Shown here piece by piece: positions 44,316 to 56,470 of a stretch of 64,000 nt of DNA. The notes below the pieces were generated by a model. The model was given only the letters and a program-made list of their open reading frames with translations, was not told the origin of the DNA and searched no databases. The stretch is taken from NCBI RefSeq assembly GCF_001875655.1, contig NZ_MKEQ01000002.1, forward strand, positions 1-64,000, in the 5' to 3' direction. Position 1 is the first letter of the stretch. The number at the start of each line of letters is the position of its first letter. The translations under genes and the position numbers were made by a program. This DNA comes from Enterobacter hormaechei ATCC 49162. Its GTDB lineage: Bacteria; Pseudomonadota; Gammaproteobacteria; Enterobacterales; Enterobacteriaceae.

Positions 44316-45413
44316 ATGAACATGAAGGGTAAAGCGTTACTGGCAGGATGTATCGCGTTGGCATTTGGTACCGCGCAGGCTGATATTAAAGTGGCCGTGG
44401 TGGGCGCGATGTCCGGTCCGGTAGCACAGTACGGCGACCAGGAATTTACGGGCGCGGAACAGGCGGTTGCAGACATTAATGCTAAGGGCGGCATCAAGGG
44501 CGAAAAGCTGCAAATCGTAAAATATGACGATGCCTGTGACCCGAAACAGGCGGTCGCGGTGGCGAACAAAGTGGTGAACGACGGGATCAAATACGTTATC
44601 GGCCACCTGTGCTCCTCTTCCACTCAGCCCGCGTCTGACATCTACGAAGATGAAGGCATTCTGATGATCACGCCCGCTGCGACGGCACCCGAGCTGACCG
44701 CGCGCGGCTATAAGCTGATCCTGCGCACCACCGGTCTGGACTCCGATCAGGGGCCAACCGCCGCGAAATACATCGTTGAAAAAGTGAAGCCGCAGCGCAT
44801 CGCAATTGTTCATGACAAACAGCAGTACGGCGAAGGTCTGGCGCGTGCCGTGCAGGACAACCTGAAAAAAGCGAACGCCAACGTGGTGTTCTTTGACGGT
44901 ATCACCGCCGGTGAGAAAGACTTCTCTACCCTGGTGGCGCGTCTGAAGAAAGAGAATATCGATTTTGTTTACTACGGCGGCTATCACCCGGAAATGGGGC
45001 AGATCCTGCGCCAGGCGCGTGCGGCGGGTCTGAAGACGCAGTTCATGGGGCCAGAAGGTGTCGCGAACGTTTCCCTGTCTAATATCGCGGGTGAATCTGC
45101 TGAAGGGCTGCTGGTCACCAAACCGAAGAACTACGACCAGGTGCCTGCGAACAAACCTGTGGTCGATGCCATCAAGGCGAAGAAACAGGATCCAAGCGGT
45201 GCGTTCGTCTGGACCACCTACGCAGCGTTGCAGTCTCTGCAAGCGGGCCTGAACCAGTCAGCCGATCCGGCGGAGATTGCCACCTGGCTGAAAGCGAACT
45301 CGGTGGAAACCGTGATGGGACCGCTGTCCTGGGATGAGAAGGGCGACCTGAAGGGCTTCGAGTTCGGCGTGTTTGACTGGCATGCCAACGGCACGGCTAC
45401 TGACGCCAAATAA
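44316..45413 (+). CDS. livJ: Leu/Ile/Val-binding protein LivJ
   Basis: Periplasmic binding protein of 365 residues for leucine, isoleucine and valine, feeding LivHMGF. A signal peptide ends ...FGTAQA, followed by [18 protein letters not shown]. Ligand-pocket residues of the family ([12 protein letters not shown]) and the paired Cys ([14 protein letters not shown]) are present. The ATG at 44316 follows TCTCAGG; an upstream in-frame ATG at 44301 is unlikely. It is closely similar to livK. Separated from the transporter genes by panM on the opposite strand. Confidence 0.95.
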   Translation: MNMKGKALLAGCIALAFGTAQADIKVAVVGAMSGPVAQYGDQEFTGAEQAVADINAKGGIKGEKLQIVKYDDACDPKQAVAVANKVVNDGIKYVIGHLCSSSTQPASDIYEDEGILMITPAATAPELTARGYKLILRTTGLDSDQGPTAAKYIVEKVKPQRIAIVHDKQQYGEGLARAVQDNLKKANANVVFFDGITAGEKDFSTLVARLKKENIDFVYYGGYHPEMGQILRQARAAGLKTQFMGPEGVANVSLSNIAGESAEGLLVTKPKNYDQVPANKPVVDAIKAKKQDPSGAFVWTTYAALQSLQAGLNQSADPAEIATWLKANSVETVMGPLSWDEKGDLKGFEFGVFDWHANGTATDAK

Positions 45414-45461
45414 TTTTCCCGTCGCCTTTCGCGCCGCAGGTGCGTTGGCTGCGTTATTCAA

Positions 45462-45493
45462 CCCCGGTCACTTACTTATGTAAGCTCCCGGGG
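45462..45493. repeat. Stem-loop in the livJ-panM gap
   Basis: CCCCGG / CCGGGG outer arms and CTTAC / GTAAG inner arms around a TTAT loop make a long imperfect stem. The surrounding block (45438-45530, from GTGCGTTGGCTGCG to TTGCCGCCTTCCTGCAAC) looks like an intergenic repeat I have met in other enterobacterial genomes, but I cannot name it. Confidence 0.5.
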
Positions 45494-45552
45494 ATTTCAT
45501 AACTTGCCGCCTTCCTGCAACACGAAATGCTTGGGAAAATGCGGCAGATAAT

Positions 45553-45592
45553 GTAGGCCGGGTAAGGCGCAGCCGCCACCCGGCTTTTTTTT
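45553..45592. repeat. Classical REP element with T tail
   Basis: GTAGGCCGGGTAAGGCGCA...CCACCCGGC is a REP palindrome of the E. coli type. It is followed by eight T, so it may end livJ transcripts. Confidence 0.75.
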
Positions 45593-45974
45593 AGCGCTTC
45601 TCCCACCCGTTCGCCTGCGCCGTAAACCCTAACGCCTGCATAAACGCCGCCATTACGCCGCGATCCTCCACGCCCACGTCGGCCATCCACCAGGAGGTCA
45701 CGCTCGGGTTTTCGCGGATCACCTCTTCAATCAAATACTGCCCGACTCCCCGACGGCGGGTGACGTCGCGCACGCGCAGGGAGTCCAGCGCCCCTTCCGT
45801 GCCGCTCAGCGTTACGCGGACGGCGGCCAGCAGACGTTCGTTAAAGCGCGCGGCATAGATGCGGTGATTCTCATCGACGGTCAGCGACGAAGGGGAATAT
45901 TCCGGCCAGATCTTGCCCAGGTCGATATGATCCTGGTCGCTAAAGGTCACCAGACGCACGATAGTCAGTTTCAT
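45591..45974 (-). CDS. panM: PanD maturation factor PanM (PanZ)
   Basis: GNAT-fold protein of 127 residues that binds CoA/acetyl-CoA and triggers self-cleavage of the PanD proenzyme, regulating beta-alanine and CoA synthesis. The acetyl-CoA-binding loop VTRRRGVGQYL (about 72-82) is conserved. The start at 45974 (MKLTIVRLV) is chosen by homology; an ATG five codons upstream is less likely. It lies on the opposite strand between livJ and livK, as in E. coli. Confidence 0.94.
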   Translation of the reverse strand: MKLTIVRLVTFSDQDHIDLGKIWPEYSPSSLTVDENHRIYAARFNERLLAAVRVTLSGTEGALDSLRVRDVTRRRGVGQYLIEEVIRENPSVTSWWMADVGVEDRGVMAAFMQALGFTAQANGWEKR

Positions 45975-46398
45975 TAGCTGTTTGTCCAAATCAAAAAGAG
46001 TACAGCCAGTGTACTCAATTTATTTGCTCAGGCGCTTTCTCTTTTTATTCCCATTTACCAGGTGATTAGTTTTATGACGACGCGATGGGCAGTTTGAAAA
46101 CACATGGATCGAAAAATAAGCAGAATTTTAACCTGAAAGGCAGTGATTTATTCGGCGCTTTGTACCGTTATTTTATGCTGCCAACTGCGCTTTTATTTGT
46201 TTATCTCTGCCTGATTTCAGAATATTATCTTTGCTTAATCGCCTGAAAAATAGAGATTTTAGTCTGGTTTTTGACAAAAAACTGCGCTAAACCATTAAAG
46301 GCACTGGTAAAAATAGCGTTGTTCATTAAAAGTACAGAATGCTTTTTAACCATAATAAAACAAAATATAAACACGACATCACGAATGGGGATTCAGAG
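45975..46398 (+). other. AT-rich livK upstream region, no gene seen
   Basis: This 424-bp stretch has several T- and A-rich segments but no credible open frame or clear hairpin. It must hold the panM and livK promoters. In E. coli livK is repressed by Lrp with leucine, and Lrp sites are too loose to mark here. Confidence 0.5.
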
Positions 46399-47508
46399 AT
46401 GAAAAGGAACGCGAAGACATTAATCGCGGGGATGGTCGCACTGTCGATCTCGCATGCCGCTATGGCAGACGACATTAAAGTTGCGGTAGTGGGGGCGATG
46501 TCCGGCCCTGTTGCCCAGTGGGGCGACATGGAGTTCAACGGCGCGCGTCAGGCCATCAAAGACATCAACGCCAAAGGCGGGATCAAAGGCGACAAGCTGG
46601 TGGGCGTGGAGTATGACGACGCCTGCGATCCGAAACAGGCCGTCGCGGTAGCCAACAAAATCGTCAACGACGGTATCCAGTACGTCATCGGGCACCTGTG
46701 TTCATCCTCCACGCAGCCTGCGTCTGACATCTACGAAGACGAAGGTATCCTGATGATCACCCCGGGCGCCACCAACCCGGAACTGACCCAGCGCGGCTAT
46801 CAGCACATTATGCGTACCGCGGGTCTGGACTCCTCTCAGGGGCCAACCGCCGCCAACTACATTCTCGAGACCGTTAAGCCGCAGCGTATCGCCATCATCC
46901 ATGACAAGCAGCAGTACGGCGAAGGTCTGGCGCGTTCCGTGCAGGATGGCCTGAAAAAAGGCGGGGCGAATATCGTCTTCTTCGACGGCATCACCGCCGG
47001 TGAGAAAGACTTCTCGGCGCTGATCGCCCGTCTGCAAAAAGAGAATATCGACTTCGTTTACTACGGCGGCTACTACCCGGAAATGGGCCAGATGCTGCGC
47101 CAGGCGCGCGCCACCGGTCTGAAAACCCAGTTCATGGGGCCAGAGGGCGTGGGCAACGCCTCTTTGTCAAACATCGCCGGGGATTCTGCCGAAGGCATGC
47201 TGGTGACGATGCCGAAACGCTATGACCAGGATCCGGCGAATAAGGCTATCGTGGACGCGCTCAAGGCGCAGAAGAAGGATCCGAGTGGTCCGTACGTCTG
47301 GATCACCTATGCCGCCGTGCAGTCACTGGCAACGGCCATGGATCGTACCGGCAGCAAAGCGCCGCTGGATCTGGTGAAAGATTTAAAAGCGCACGGGGCG
47401 AACACCGTGATTGGGCCGCTGAACTGGGATGAGAAAGGCGATCTGAAGGGATTTGAATTTGGTGTCTTTAAGTGGCACGCCGACGGGTCTTCCTCGGCCG
47501 CCAAATAA
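46399..47508 (+). CDS. livK: Leucine-specific binding protein LivK
   Basis: Periplasmic binding protein of 369 residues, a paralogue of LivJ with preference for leucine in E. coli. A signal peptide ([20 protein letters not shown]) ends ...AAMA, followed by [19 protein letters not shown]. The exchange of Tyr for Trp in that segment distinguishes LivK from LivJ. The start at 46399 is chosen by the signal peptide and length. First gene of livKHMGF. Confidence 0.95.
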   Translation: MKRNAKTLIAGMVALSISHAAMADDIKVAVVGAMSGPVAQWGDMEFNGARQAIKDINAKGGIKGDKLVGVEYDDACDPKQAVAVANKIVNDGIQYVIGHLCSSSTQPASDIYEDEGILMITPGATNPELTQRGYQHIMRTAGLDSSQGPTAANYILETVKPQRIAIIHDKQQYGEGLARSVQDGLKKGGANIVFFDGITAGEKDFSALIARLQKENIDFVYYGGYYPEMGQMLRQARATGLKTQFMGPEGVGNASLSNIAGDSAEGMLVTMPKRYDQDPANKAIVDALKAQKKDPSGPYVWITYAAVQSLATAMDRTGSKAPLDLVKDLKAHGANTVIGPLNWDEKGDLKGFEFGVFKWHADGSSSAAK

Positions 47509-47514
47509 CTATCC

Positions 47515-47538
47515 CACCGCCCGGTTCTCCGGGCGGGT
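47515..47538 (+). other. Hairpin between livK and livH
   Basis: CCGCCCGG / CCGGGCGG arms with a TTCT loop, without a T run. It probably stabilises livK mRNA or lowers read-through, giving more binding protein than permease (inference). Confidence 0.65.
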
Positions 47539-47554
47539 ATAAAAAGGTTTGCAT

Positions 47555-48481
47555 ATGTCCGAGCAGTTTCTCTACTTTTTGCAGCAGATGTTTAACGGCG
47601 TCACGCTGGGAAGCACCTATGCGCTGATCGCCATCGGCTATACGATGGTTTACGGCATTATCGGCATGATTAACTTCGCCCACGGCGAGGTGTACATGAT
47701 CGGTAGCTACGTCTCCTTTATGATCATCGCCGCGCTGATGATGATGGGCATCGACAGCAGCTGGCTGCTGGTGGCCGCCGGGTTTGTCGGCGCGATTGTG
47801 ATTGCCAGCGCCTACGGCTGGAGCATCGAACGTGTGGCCTACCGGCCCGTGCGCAGCTCCAAGCGCCTGATCGCGCTGATCTCCGCCATCGGGATGTCTA
47901 TTTTCCTGCAAAACTACGTCAGCCTGACCGAAGGCTCACGCGACGTGGCGCTGCCAAGCCTGTTTAACGGCCAGTGGATTGTGGGGGCCAGCGAAAACTT
48001 CTCCGCTTCTGTCACCACCATGCAGCTGGTGATCTGGGTTGTGACCTTTATTGCGATGCTGGCCCTTACCCTGTTCATCCGCTACTCCCGCATGGGACGC
48101 GCCTGCCGCGCCTGCGCGGAAGATCTGAAGATGGCGAGCCTGCTCGGGATTAACACCGACCGCGTGATTGCGCTCACCTTCGTGATCGGCGCGGCGATGG
48201 CGGCGGTGGCTGGCGTGTTGCTCGGCCAGTTCTACGGCGTCATCAACCCCTACATCGGCTTTATGGCCGGGATGAAAGCCTTCACCGCAGCGGTGCTGGG
48301 CGGTATCGGCAGTATTCCGGGGGCGATGATCGGCGGCCTGATCCTGGGCGTGGCGGAAGCGCTCTCCTCGGCGTACCTGAGCACGGAATATAAAGATGTG
48401 GTGTCGTTTGCCCTGCTGATTCTGGTTCTGCTGGTGATGCCTACCGGTATTCTGGGCCGTCCGGAGGTAGAGAAAGTATGA
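47555..48481 (+). CDS. livH: Branched-chain amino acid permease LivH
   Basis: Inner-membrane permease of 308 residues with about eight helices, one of two membrane subunits of the Liv ABC importer. The conserved [14 protein letters not shown] (about 40-53) and the coupling-helix region ([18 protein letters not shown]) are present. The ATG at 47555 has AAAGG upstream. It overlaps livM by 4 nt. Confidence 0.95.
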   Translation: MSEQFLYFLQQMFNGVTLGSTYALIAIGYTMVYGIIGMINFAHGEVYMIGSYVSFMIIAALMMMGIDSSWLLVAAGFVGAIVIASAYGWSIERVAYRPVRSSKRLIALISAIGMSIFLQNYVSLTEGSRDVALPSLFNGQWIVGASENFSASVTTMQLVIWVVTFIAMLALTLFIRYSRMGRACRACAEDLKMASLLGINTDRVIALTFVIGAAMAAVAGVLLGQFYGVINPYIGFMAGMKAFTAAVLGGIGSIPGAMIGGLILGVAEALSSAYLSTEYKDVVSFALLILVLLVMPTGILGRPEVEKV

Positions 48482-49755
48482 AACCGATGCATTTTGCCAT
48501 GGCGCTGCTTTCTGCCGCCATGTTCTTCGTCCTGGCGGGCGTCTTTATGGGCGTTCAGTTAGGGCTGGACGGCACGAAGCTGGTGGTGGATACCGCCCCT
48601 GACATCCGCTGGCAGTGGGTGTTTATCGGCACTGGCGTGGTGTTCCTGTTCCAGCTGCTGCGTCCGCTGTTCCAGAAGACGCTGAAAAACGTCTCCGGGC
48701 CGAAATTCGTCCTGCCGGCGATCGACGGTACAACGGTGAAACAGAAGCTGTTCCTCGTAGCGCTGCTGGTGGCTGCCGTGGCGTGGCCGTTTATGGTGTC
48801 GCGCGGTACGGTGGATATCGCCACCCTGACCATGATCTACGTGATTCTGGGGCTGGGTCTGAACGTGGTGGTGGGGCTTTCTGGCCTGCTGGTACTGGGC
48901 TACGGCGGCTTCTACGCCATCGGGGCGTACACCTTCGCGCTGCTGAACCACTATTACGGCCTCGGCTTCTGGACCTGTCTGCCGCTGGCGGGGCTGGTCT
49001 CTGCCGCCGCGGGCTTCCTGCTCGGCTTCCCGGTGCTGCGCCTGCGCGGTGACTACCTGGCGATTGTGACCTTAGGCTTCGGCGAAATCGTCCGTATCCT
49101 GCTGCTCAACAACACCGAGGTGACCGGCGGCCCGAACGGCATCAGCCAGATCCCGAAACCGACCTTCTTCGGCCTGGAGTTCAGCCGTACCGCCCGCGAA
49201 GGCGGCTGGGATACCTTCAGCAACTTCTTCGGCATCAAGTACGACCCGTCCGACCGCGTAATCTGGCTTTACCTGGTGGCGCTACTGCTGGTGGTGATTA
49301 CCCTGTTCGTGATCAACCGCCTGCTGCGCATGCCGCTGGGCCGCGCGTGGGAAGCGCTGCGTGAAGATGAGATCGCCTGCCGCTCTCTGGGCCTGAACCC
49401 GACCCGCATCAAGCTGACCGCGTTTACCATCAGCGCCGCGTTTGCCGGTTTCGCCGGAACGCTGTTTGCCGCGCGTCAGGGCTTCGTCAGCCCGGAATCC
49501 TTCACCTTTGCCGAATCCGCCTTTGTGCTGGCGATTGTGGTGCTTGGCGGGATGGGCTCGCAGTTCGCCGTGATCCTCGCCGCCATCCTGCTGGTGGTCT
49601 CCCGCGAGCTGATGCGCGACTTTAACGAATACAGCATGCTGATGCTGGGTGGTTTGATGGTGCTGATGATGATCTGGCGTCCGCAGGGTCTGCTGCCGAT
49701 GACGCGTCCACAGCTGAAGCTTAAGAGTGCGGAAGCGAAAGGAGAGCAGGCATGA
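48478..49755 (+). CDS. livM: Branched-chain amino acid permease LivM
   Basis: Second membrane subunit, 425 residues. An extra N-terminal hydrophobic region (about 1-120) precedes the conserved permease domain with [20 protein letters not shown] and the coupling region ([18 protein letters not shown]). ATGA overlaps at both ends with livH and livG. Confidence 0.95.
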   Translation: MKPMHFAMALLSAAMFFVLAGVFMGVQLGLDGTKLVVDTAPDIRWQWVFIGTGVVFLFQLLRPLFQKTLKNVSGPKFVLPAIDGTTVKQKLFLVALLVAAVAWPFMVSRGTVDIATLTMIYVILGLGLNVVVGLSGLLVLGYGGFYAIGAYTFALLNHYYGLGFWTCLPLAGLVSAAAGFLLGFPVLRLRGDYLAIVTLGFGEIVRILLLNNTEVTGGPNGISQIPKPTFFGLEFSRTAREGGWDTFSNFFGIKYDPSDRVIWLYLVALLLVVITLFVINRLLRMPLGRAWEALREDEIACRSLGLNPTRIKLTAFTISAAFAGFAGTLFAARQGFVSPESFTFAESAFVLAIVVLGGMGSQFAVILAAILLVVSRELMRDFNEYSMLMLGGLMVLMMIWRPQGLLPMTRPQLKLKSAEAKGEQA

Positions 49756-50519
49756 GTCAGCCATTATTATCCGTTAACGGTCTGATGATGCGTTTTGGCG
49801 GCCTGCTGGCGGTCAACAACGTGAATCTGGATCTGCACAAGAAAGAGATTGTCTCCCTGATTGGCCCGAACGGCGCGGGAAAAACCACGGTCTTCAACTG
49901 TCTGACCGGCTTCTACAAGCCGACGGGCGGCACCATCATGCTGCGCGATCAGCACCTTGAAGGGCTGCCGGGCCAGCAGATCGCCCGCATGGGTGTGGTG
50001 CGTACCTTCCAGCACGTGCGTCTGTTCCGCGAGATGACGGTGATTGAGAACCTGCTGGTGGCGCAGCATCAACAGCTGAAAACCGGGCTGTTCTCCGGCC
50101 TGCTGAAAACCCCGGCCTTCCGCCGCACGCAGGAGGAGGCGCTCGACCGCGCCGCCACCTGGCTCGACCGTATCGGCCTGCTCCAGCACGCCAACCGACA
50201 GGCGAGCAACCTCGCTTACGGGGATCAACGTCGCCTTGAGATCGTGCGCTGCATGGTGACCCAGCCGGAGATCCTGATGCTTGACGAACCCGCGGCGGGC
50301 CTCAACCCGAAAGAGACCAAAGAGCTGGACGAGCTGATTGCCGAGCTGCGCGATCATCACGACACCACCATCCTGCTGATTGAGCATGACATGAAGCTGG
50401 TGATGGGCATTTCGGACCGTATCTACGTGGTAAACCAGGGCACGCCGCTGGCGAACGGCACGCCGGAAGAGATCCGCAACAACCCGGACGTGATCCGCGC
50501 ATACCTTGGTGAGGCATAA
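49752..50519 (+). CDS. livG: Branched-chain amino acid ABC ATPase LivG
   Basis: ABC ATPase of 255 residues. Walker [10 protein letters not shown], signature-like [10 protein letters not shown] (the variant typical of LivG), Walker [14 protein letters not shown] and the switch His (LIEHDMKLV) are present. It overlaps livM by 4 nt; livF starts 1 nt after its stop. Confidence 0.96.
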   Translation: MSQPLLSVNGLMMRFGGLLAVNNVNLDLHKKEIVSLIGPNGAGKTTVFNCLTGFYKPTGGTIMLRDQHLEGLPGQQIARMGVVRTFQHVRLFREMTVIENLLVAQHQQLKTGLFSGLLKTPAFRRTQEEALDRAATWLDRIGLLQHANRQASNLAYGDQRRLEIVRCMVTQPEILMLDEPAAGLNPKETKELDELIAELRDHHDTTILLIEHDMKLVMGISDRIYVVNQGTPLANGTPEEIRNNPDVIRAYLGEA

Positions 50520-50520
50520 G

Positions 50521-51234
<714 letters not shown>

Positions 51235-51246
51235 GCCGTCTGTGTT

Positions 51247-51277
51247 GCCCGGTGGCGCTTACGCTTACCGGGCCTAC
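51247..51277. repeat. Classical REP element after livF
   Basis: GCCCGGTGGCGCTTACGC...ACCGGGC palindrome of the E. coli REP type, 12 nt after the livF stop. Confidence 0.75.
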
Positions 51278-51285
51278 GTGTTTTT

Positions 51286-51321
51286 CTCCCTCTCCCTGTG
51301 GGAGAGGGCCGGGGTGAGGGC
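51286..51321. repeat. REP-like palindrome between livF and ugpB
   Basis: CTCCCTCTCCC / GGGAGAGGG followed by CCGGGGTGAGGGC; same family as 10655-10690. Confidence 0.85.
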
Positions 51322-51385
51322 ACCAGACCGCACCCAACCACACACACAACCCCCTTCACACAACCATCATCCCTCTGACGCCTGG

Positions 51386-51438
51386 CTGTCACTTATCTGT
51401 AAACAAACAGTTATTTTTCTGTCATTCGAGCATGTCAT
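51386..51438 (+). promoter_or_regulatory. PhoB boxes of the ugp promoter
   Basis: CTGTCACTTATCTGTAAAC (51386-51404) and CTGTCATTCGAGCATGTCAT (51419-51438) both fit the Pho box CTGTCAT-A-A-CTGTCA. The same arrangement precedes ugpB of E. coli, so the operon should be induced by phosphate starvation. Confidence 0.8.
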
Positions 51439-51498
51439 GTTACCTCGCGAGCATAAAACGCGTGATATCGCGCATCCGGCACAATAAGAGAGATGACA

Positions 51499-52815
51499 AT
51501 GACATCGTTACGACACACAGCTTTGGGTCTGGCAATCGGTCTGGCTTTTGCGACGAACGCAATGGCTGTGACCACCATTCCGTTCTGGCATTCCATGGAA
51601 GGGGAGTTGGGAAAAGAGGTTGACTCCCTGGCGCAGCGTTTCAACGACACCCATCCGGATTACAAAATTGTGCCGGTGTACAAAGGTAACTACGAGCAGA
51701 GCCTGAGCGCGGGCATTGCCGCCTTCCGTACCGGCAACGCTCCGGCGTTGTTACAGGTTTATGAAGTGGGCACCGCCACTATGATGGCCTCAAAAGCCAT
51801 CAAGCCGGTGTATGAAGTGTTCAAAGAGGCGGGCATCAACTTCGACGAGTCGCAGTTCGTGCCGACCGTAGCGGGTTACTACACCGATTCAAAAACCGGC
51901 CACCTGCTGTCCCAGCCGTTTAACAGCTCTACGCCGGTGCTGTACTACAACAAAGATGCCTTCAAAAAAGCCGGTTTAGACCCGGAGCAGCCGCCAAAAA
52001 CCTGGCAGGACCTGGCCGAGTACACCGCGAAGCTGAAAGCGGCGGGGATGAAGTGCGGCTATGCCAGCGGCTGGCAGGGCTGGATCCAGATTGAAAACTT
52101 CAGCGCCTGGCACGGCCTGCCGGTTGCCACCAAAAACAACGGCTTCGACGGCACCGACGCGGTGCTGGAGTTCAACAAGCCGGAGCAGGTGAAGCACATT
52201 GCGCTGCTGGAAGCACTCAACAAGAAGGGCGATTTCAGCTACTTCGGGCGTAAGGACGAATCCACCGAGAAGTTCTACAACGGCGACTGCGCGATTACCA
52301 CCGCCTCGTCCGGCTCACTGGCGGACATCCGTCACTACGCCAAATTCAACTACGGCGTAGGCATGATGCCGTACGACGCTGACGTAAAAGGCGCGCCGCA
52401 GAACGCCATTATCGGCGGGGCGAGCCTGTGGGTGATGCAGGGCAAAGACAACGGTACTTACAAAGGCGTCGCCGAATTCCTCGACTTCCTGGCGAAGCCG
52501 GAAAACGCCGCCGAGTGGCACCAGAAGACCGGCTACCTGCCGATCACCAAAGCCGCGTACGACCTGACCCGCGAGCAGGGCTTCTACAGCAAGAACCCGG
52601 GGGCGGACATTGCGACGCGTCAGATGCTGAACAAGCCGCCGTTGCCGTTCACCAAAGGCCTGCGTCTGGGCAACATGCCGCAGATCCGCACCATCGTGGA
52701 TGAAGAGCTGGAAAGCGTGTGGACCGGGAAGAAAACGCCACAACAGGCGCTGGACTCTGCGGTAGAGCGCGGGAATCAGCTGCTGCGCCGCTTTGAGCAG
52801 TCGACCAAATCGTAA
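51499..52815 (+). CDS. ugpB: Glycerol-3-phosphate-binding protein UgpB
   Basis: Periplasmic binding protein of 438 residues for sn-glycerol-3-phosphate and glycerophosphodiesters. A signal peptide ends ...ATNAMA, then [15 protein letters not shown]. The ATG at 51499 lies 6 nt after AGAGAG and gives the E. coli length; the ATG at 51493 abuts the ribosome-binding site. First gene of the PhoB-controlled ugp operon, followed by a paired REP. Confidence 0.96.
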   Translation: MTSLRHTALGLAIGLAFATNAMAVTTIPFWHSMEGELGKEVDSLAQRFNDTHPDYKIVPVYKGNYEQSLSAGIAAFRTGNAPALLQVYEVGTATMMASKAIKPVYEVFKEAGINFDESQFVPTVAGYYTDSKTGHLLSQPFNSSTPVLYYNKDAFKKAGLDPEQPPKTWQDLAEYTAKLKAAGMKCGYASGWQGWIQIENFSAWHGLPVATKNNGFDGTDAVLEFNKPEQVKHIALLEALNKKGDFSYFGRKDESTEKFYNGDCAITTASSGSLADIRHYAKFNYGVGMMPYDADVKGAPQNAIIGGASLWVMQGKDNGTYKGVAEFLDFLAKPENAAEWHQKTGYLPITKAAYDLTREQGFYSKNPGADIATRQMLNKPPLPFTKGLRLGNMPQIRTIVDEELESVWTGKKTPQQALDSAVERGNQLLRRFEQSTKS

Positions 52816-52826
52816 TTCAAACTAAT

Positions 52827-52909
52827 CCCCCTCACCCCGGCCCTCTCCCCATAGGGGAGAGGGTGTAATCGTCCCCTCTCCCCTATGGGGAGAGGGTTAG
52901 GGTGAGGGG
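52827..52909. repeat. Paired inverted REP-like elements inside the ugp operon
   Basis: Two oppositely oriented copies (52827-52864, 52873-52909) joined around GTAATCGT can fold into one long stem. They lie between ugpB and ugpA, where stabilising the upstream mRNA would favour the binding protein. Confidence 0.9.
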
Positions 52910-52931
52910 TGAATATCTACAGAGCAAACCT

Positions 52932-53819
52932 ATGTCATCATCCCGTCCGGTGTTCCGTTCCCGCTGGCTGCCGTACCTGTTGGTCGCGCCCCAGCTGGTC
53001 ATCACCGTTATCTTCTTTATCTGGCCTGCGGGCGAAGCGCTGTGGTACTCGGTACAAAGCGTCGATCCGTTCGGGCTTTCCAGCCAGTTTGTCGGTCTGG
53101 ACAACTTCACCGCGCTGTTCCATGACAGCTACTACCTGGACTCCTTCTGGACGACGATCAAATTCAGCGCGCTGGTGACCGTCAGCGGCCTTGTCGCGTC
53201 GCTGTTTTTCGCCGCGCTGGTGGATTACGTGGTGCGCGGCAGCCGTCTGTATCAGACCCTGATGCTGCTGCCTTACGCCGTGGCGCCCGCCGTCGCTGCC
53301 GTGCTGTGGATCTTCCTGTTTAACCCGGGCCGGGGACTGATTACCCACTTCCTGGCGGAGTTCGGCTATGACTGGAACCACGCCCAGAACAGCGGTCAGG
53401 CGATGTTCCTGGTGGTGTTCGCCTCGGTGTGGAAACAGATCAGCTACAACTTCCTGTTCTTCTTTGCCGCGCTGCAATCCATTCCACGTTCGCTGGTAGA
53501 GGCCGCCGCCATCGACGGCGCAGGGCCGGTGCGCCGCTTCTTCAGGCTGTCGCTGCCGCTGATCGCCCCGGTGAGCTTCTTCCTGCTGGTGGTTAACCTG
53601 GTGTACGCCTTCTTCGACACCTTCCCGGTGATCGACGCCGCCACCGCGGGCGGCCCGGTGCAGGCGACCACCACGCTGATTTACAAGATCTACCGCGAAG
53701 GCTTTGCCGGGCTTGATCTCTCAGCCTCTGCCGCGCAGTCCGTGGTGCTGATGTTCCTCGTCATCATCCTCACGGTGGTGCAGTTCCGCTATGTTGAAAG
53801 TAAGGTGCGCTACCAATGA
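52932..53819 (+). CDS. ugpA: Glycerol-3-phosphate permease UgpA
   Basis: ABC permease of 295 residues with six helices, MalF-like. The coupling motif [20 protein letters not shown] (about 195-214) contacts UgpC. The start at 52932 ([10 protein letters not shown]) gives the E. coli length; an in-frame ATG at 52902 lies within the REP. It overlaps ugpE by 4 nt. Confidence 0.95.
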   Translation: MSSSRPVFRSRWLPYLLVAPQLVITVIFFIWPAGEALWYSVQSVDPFGLSSQFVGLDNFTALFHDSYYLDSFWTTIKFSALVTVSGLVASLFFAALVDYVVRGSRLYQTLMLLPYAVAPAVAAVLWIFLFNPGRGLITHFLAEFGYDWNHAQNSGQAMFLVVFASVWKQISYNFLFFFAALQSIPRSLVEAAAIDGAGPVRRFFRLSLPLIAPVSFFLLVVNLVYAFFDTFPVIDAATAGGPVQATTTLIYKIYREGFAGLDLSASAAQSVVLMFLVIILTVVQFRYVESKVRYQ

Positions 53820-54661
53820 TTGAGAACCGTCGCGGGCTGACGATTTTCAGCCATACCATGCTGGTTCTGGGGATTGTCGTTATCCTGTTCCCGCTGTACG
53901 TGGCCTTTGTCGCCGCCACGCTGGACACCAAAGCGGTGTTCGACACGCCGATGACGCTCGTCCCCGGCGGGCATCTTTTCGAAAACATGAAAACCATCTG
54001 GACCCAGGGCGTGGGGGCCAACAGCGCGCCGTTCTGGCTGATGATGCTCAACAGCTTCATCATGGCGTTCGGCATCACCGTCGGCAAAATCACGGTGTCG
54101 ATGCTCTCCGCCTTTGCCATCGTCTGGTTCCGCTTTCCGCTGCGCAACCTGTTCTTCTGGATGATCTTCATCACCCTGATGCTGCCGGTGGAGGTGCGTA
54201 TCTTCCCGACGGTGGAGGTGATCGCCAACCTGAAGATGCTCGACAGCTACGCGGGCTTAACCCTGCCGCTGATGGCCTCGGCCACCGCCACCTTCCTGTT
54301 CCGCCAGTTCTTTATGACCCTGCCGGACGAGCTGATTGAAGCCGCGCGCATCGACGGCGCCTCGCCGATGCGCTTCTTCCGCGACATCGTGCTGCCGCTG
54401 TCGAAAACCAACCTCGCGGCGCTGTTTGTGATCACCTTTATCTACGGCTGGAACCAGTACCTGTGGCCGCTGCTGATCGTTCAGGACGTCAACCTCGGCA
54501 CCGCCGTGGCGGGTATCAAAGGCATGATCGCCACCGGCGAAGGCACCACCCTCTGGAACCAGGTGATGGCGGCGATGCTGCTCACCCTTATCCCACCCGT
54601 AGTCATTGTTTTAGCCATGCAGCGCGCGTTTGTCCGCGGCCTGGTCGATAGCGAGAAATAA
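53816..54661 (+). CDS. ugpE: Glycerol-3-phosphate permease UgpE
   Basis: ABC permease of 281 residues with six helices, MalG-like. The coupling motif [20 protein letters not shown] spans about 176-195. It overlaps ugpA by 4 nt; ugpC begins 1 nt after its stop. Confidence 0.95.
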   Translation: MIENRRGLTIFSHTMLVLGIVVILFPLYVAFVAATLDTKAVFDTPMTLVPGGHLFENMKTIWTQGVGANSAPFWLMMLNSFIMAFGITVGKITVSMLSAFAIVWFRFPLRNLFFWMIFITLMLPVEVRIFPTVEVIANLKMLDSYAGLTLPLMASATATFLFRQFFMTLPDELIEAARIDGASPMRFFRDIVLPLSKTNLAALFVITFIYGWNQYLWPLLIVQDVNLGTAVAGIKGMIATGEGTTLWNQVMAAMLLTLIPPVVIVLAMQRAFVRGLVDSEK

Positions 54662-54662
54662 G

Positions 54663-55733
54663 ATGGCAGGTTTAAAATTACAGGCAGTAACCAAAAGCTG
54701 GGATGGTAAAACCCAGGTGATTCAGCCGCTGACGCTCGACGTGGCAGACGGAGAATTCATCGTTATGGTCGGCCCGTCCGGCTGCGGAAAATCCACCCTG
54801 CTGCGCATGGTGGCGGGGCTTGAGCGCGTCACTTCTGGCGATATCTGGATTGACCGCCAGCGCGTCACCGAGATGGAGCCAAAAGATCGCGGCATCGCGA
54901 TGGTGTTCCAGAACTACGCCCTCTATCCGCACATGAGCGTGGAAGAGAACATGGCCTGGGGGCTGAAAATTCGCGGGATGGGCAAAGGCCATATCGCCGA
55001 GCGCGTAAAAGAGGCCGCACGCATTCTGGAGCTGGACGGCCTGCTCAAGCGCCGCCCGCGTGAACTTTCCGGCGGCCAGCGCCAGCGCGTGGCGATGGGG
55101 CGCGCCATCGTGCGCGATCCGGCGGTATTCCTGTTCGACGAACCGCTGTCTAACCTCGACGCCAAACTGCGGGTGCAGATGCGCCTTGAGCTACAGCAGC
55201 TGCATCGCCGCCTGAAAACCACGTCCCTGTATGTGACCCACGATCAGGTTGAAGCGATGACCCTTGCCCAGCGCGTAATGGTGATGAACAAAGGCATCGC
55301 CGAGCAGATTGGCACTCCGGTGGAGGTGTACGAAAAACCGGCCAGCCGTTTTGTGGCGAGCTTTATCGGCAGCCCGGCGATGAACCTGCTGGACGGGCGG
55401 ATCAATACTGCGGGAACCCACTTTGAACTGGAAAGCGGGATGGCGTTGCCGATCAACTGGTACTATCGTGGCTACGCCGGGCGTAAGATGACGCTCGGTA
55501 TCCGCCCGGAGCATATTGGTTTGACGTCTCAGGCGGACGGCGGCGTGCCGCTGGTGATGGACACGCTGGAGATGCTGGGCGCCGATAACCTGGCGCATGG
55601 TCGCTGGGGCGCGCAAAAGCTGGTGGTGCGTCTGCCGCATCAGGAGCGCCCGAAAGCAGGCAGCACGCTGTGGCTGCATATGCCGGAAAATCACCTGCAC
55701 TTATTTGACGGTGAAACAGGACAACGAGTATGA
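54663..55733 (+). CDS. ugpC: Glycerol-3-phosphate ABC ATPase UgpC
   Basis: ATPase of 356 residues in the MalK family. Walker [10 protein letters not shown], signature LSGGQRQRV, Walker [13 protein letters not shown], then a C-terminal regulatory domain (about 240-356) with the TLGIRPEHI strand. The start at 54663 is chosen to match family length. It overlaps ugpQ by 4 nt. Confidence 0.96.
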   Translation: MAGLKLQAVTKSWDGKTQVIQPLTLDVADGEFIVMVGPSGCGKSTLLRMVAGLERVTSGDIWIDRQRVTEMEPKDRGIAMVFQNYALYPHMSVEENMAWGLKIRGMGKGHIAERVKEAARILELDGLLKRRPRELSGGQRQRVAMGRAIVRDPAVFLFDEPLSNLDAKLRVQMRLELQQLHRRLKTTSLYVTHDQVEAMTLAQRVMVMNKGIAEQIGTPVEVYEKPASRFVASFIGSPAMNLLDGRINTAGTHFELESGMALPINWYYRGYAGRKMTLGIRPEHIGLTSQADGGVPLVMDTLEMLGADNLAHGRWGAQKLVVRLPHQERPKAGSTLWLHMPENHLHLFDGETGQRV

Positions 55734-56470
55734 GCAACTGGCCTTACCCCCACATCGTCGCCCACCGTGGCGGCGGTAAACTGGCGCCGGAAAACACCCT
55801 GGCGGCGATTGATATCGGCGCGCGCTTCGGCCACACGATGATCGAGTTCGACGCTAAGCTGTCGAAAGACGGCGAAATTTTCCTGCTGCACGACGACAAC
55901 CTCGAACGCACCAGCAACGGCTGGGGCGTGGCGGGCGATCTGCCGTGGCGTGACCTGCTGAAGGTAGATGCCGGAAGCTGGTACAGCGGAGAATTTAAAG
56001 GCGAACCGCTGCCGCTGCTGGCGGAAGTGGCGGACCGCTGTCGTCAACACGGCATGATGGCCAACATCGAAATCAAACCGACTACCGGCACCGGGCCGCT
56101 GACGGGTAAAGTGATTGCCCTTGCCGCGCGCGAACTGTGGGAAGGGATGACCGCGCCGCTGTTATCGTCGTTTGACATTGACGCGCTGGAAGCCGCACAG
56201 AATGCCGTACCGGAACTGCCGCGCGGGCTGCTGCTGGATGAGTGGCAAGAAGACTGGCGCGCGCTGACAACCCGCTTAGGCTGCGTGTCGATCCACCTCA
56301 ACCATAAGCTGCTGGACGCAGCGCGCGTGACGCTGTTGAAGGAGGCGGGTCTGCATATTCTGGTGTATACCGTCAACAAACCCCAGCGTGCAGCCGAGCT
56401 GCTGCGCTGGGGTGTGGACAGCATCTGTACCGATGCAATTGACCAGATCGGGCCGAACTTTATTTATTAA
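55730..56470 (+). CDS. ugpQ: Glycerophosphodiester phosphodiesterase UgpQ
   Basis: Cytosolic enzyme of 246 residues that hydrolyses glycerophosphodiesters to glycerol-3-phosphate and alcohol. The GDPD motif [12 protein letters not shown] (about 9-20) includes the catalytic His, followed by [10 protein letters not shown] and IEIKPTTG metal ligands. It acts on diesters as they enter through UgpAEC. Its 3' end overlaps the convergent yhhA by 11 nt. Confidence 0.95.
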   Translation: MSNWPYPHIVAHRGGGKLAPENTLAAIDIGARFGHTMIEFDAKLSKDGEIFLLHDDNLERTSNGWGVAGDLPWRDLLKVDAGSWYSGEFKGEPLPLLAEVADRCRQHGMMANIEIKPTTGTGPLTGKVIALAARELWEGMTAPLLSSFDIDALEAAQNAVPELPRGLLLDEWQEDWRALTTRLGCVSIHLNHKLLDAARVTLLKEAGLHILVYTVNKPQRAAELLRWGVDSICTDAIDQIGPNFIY

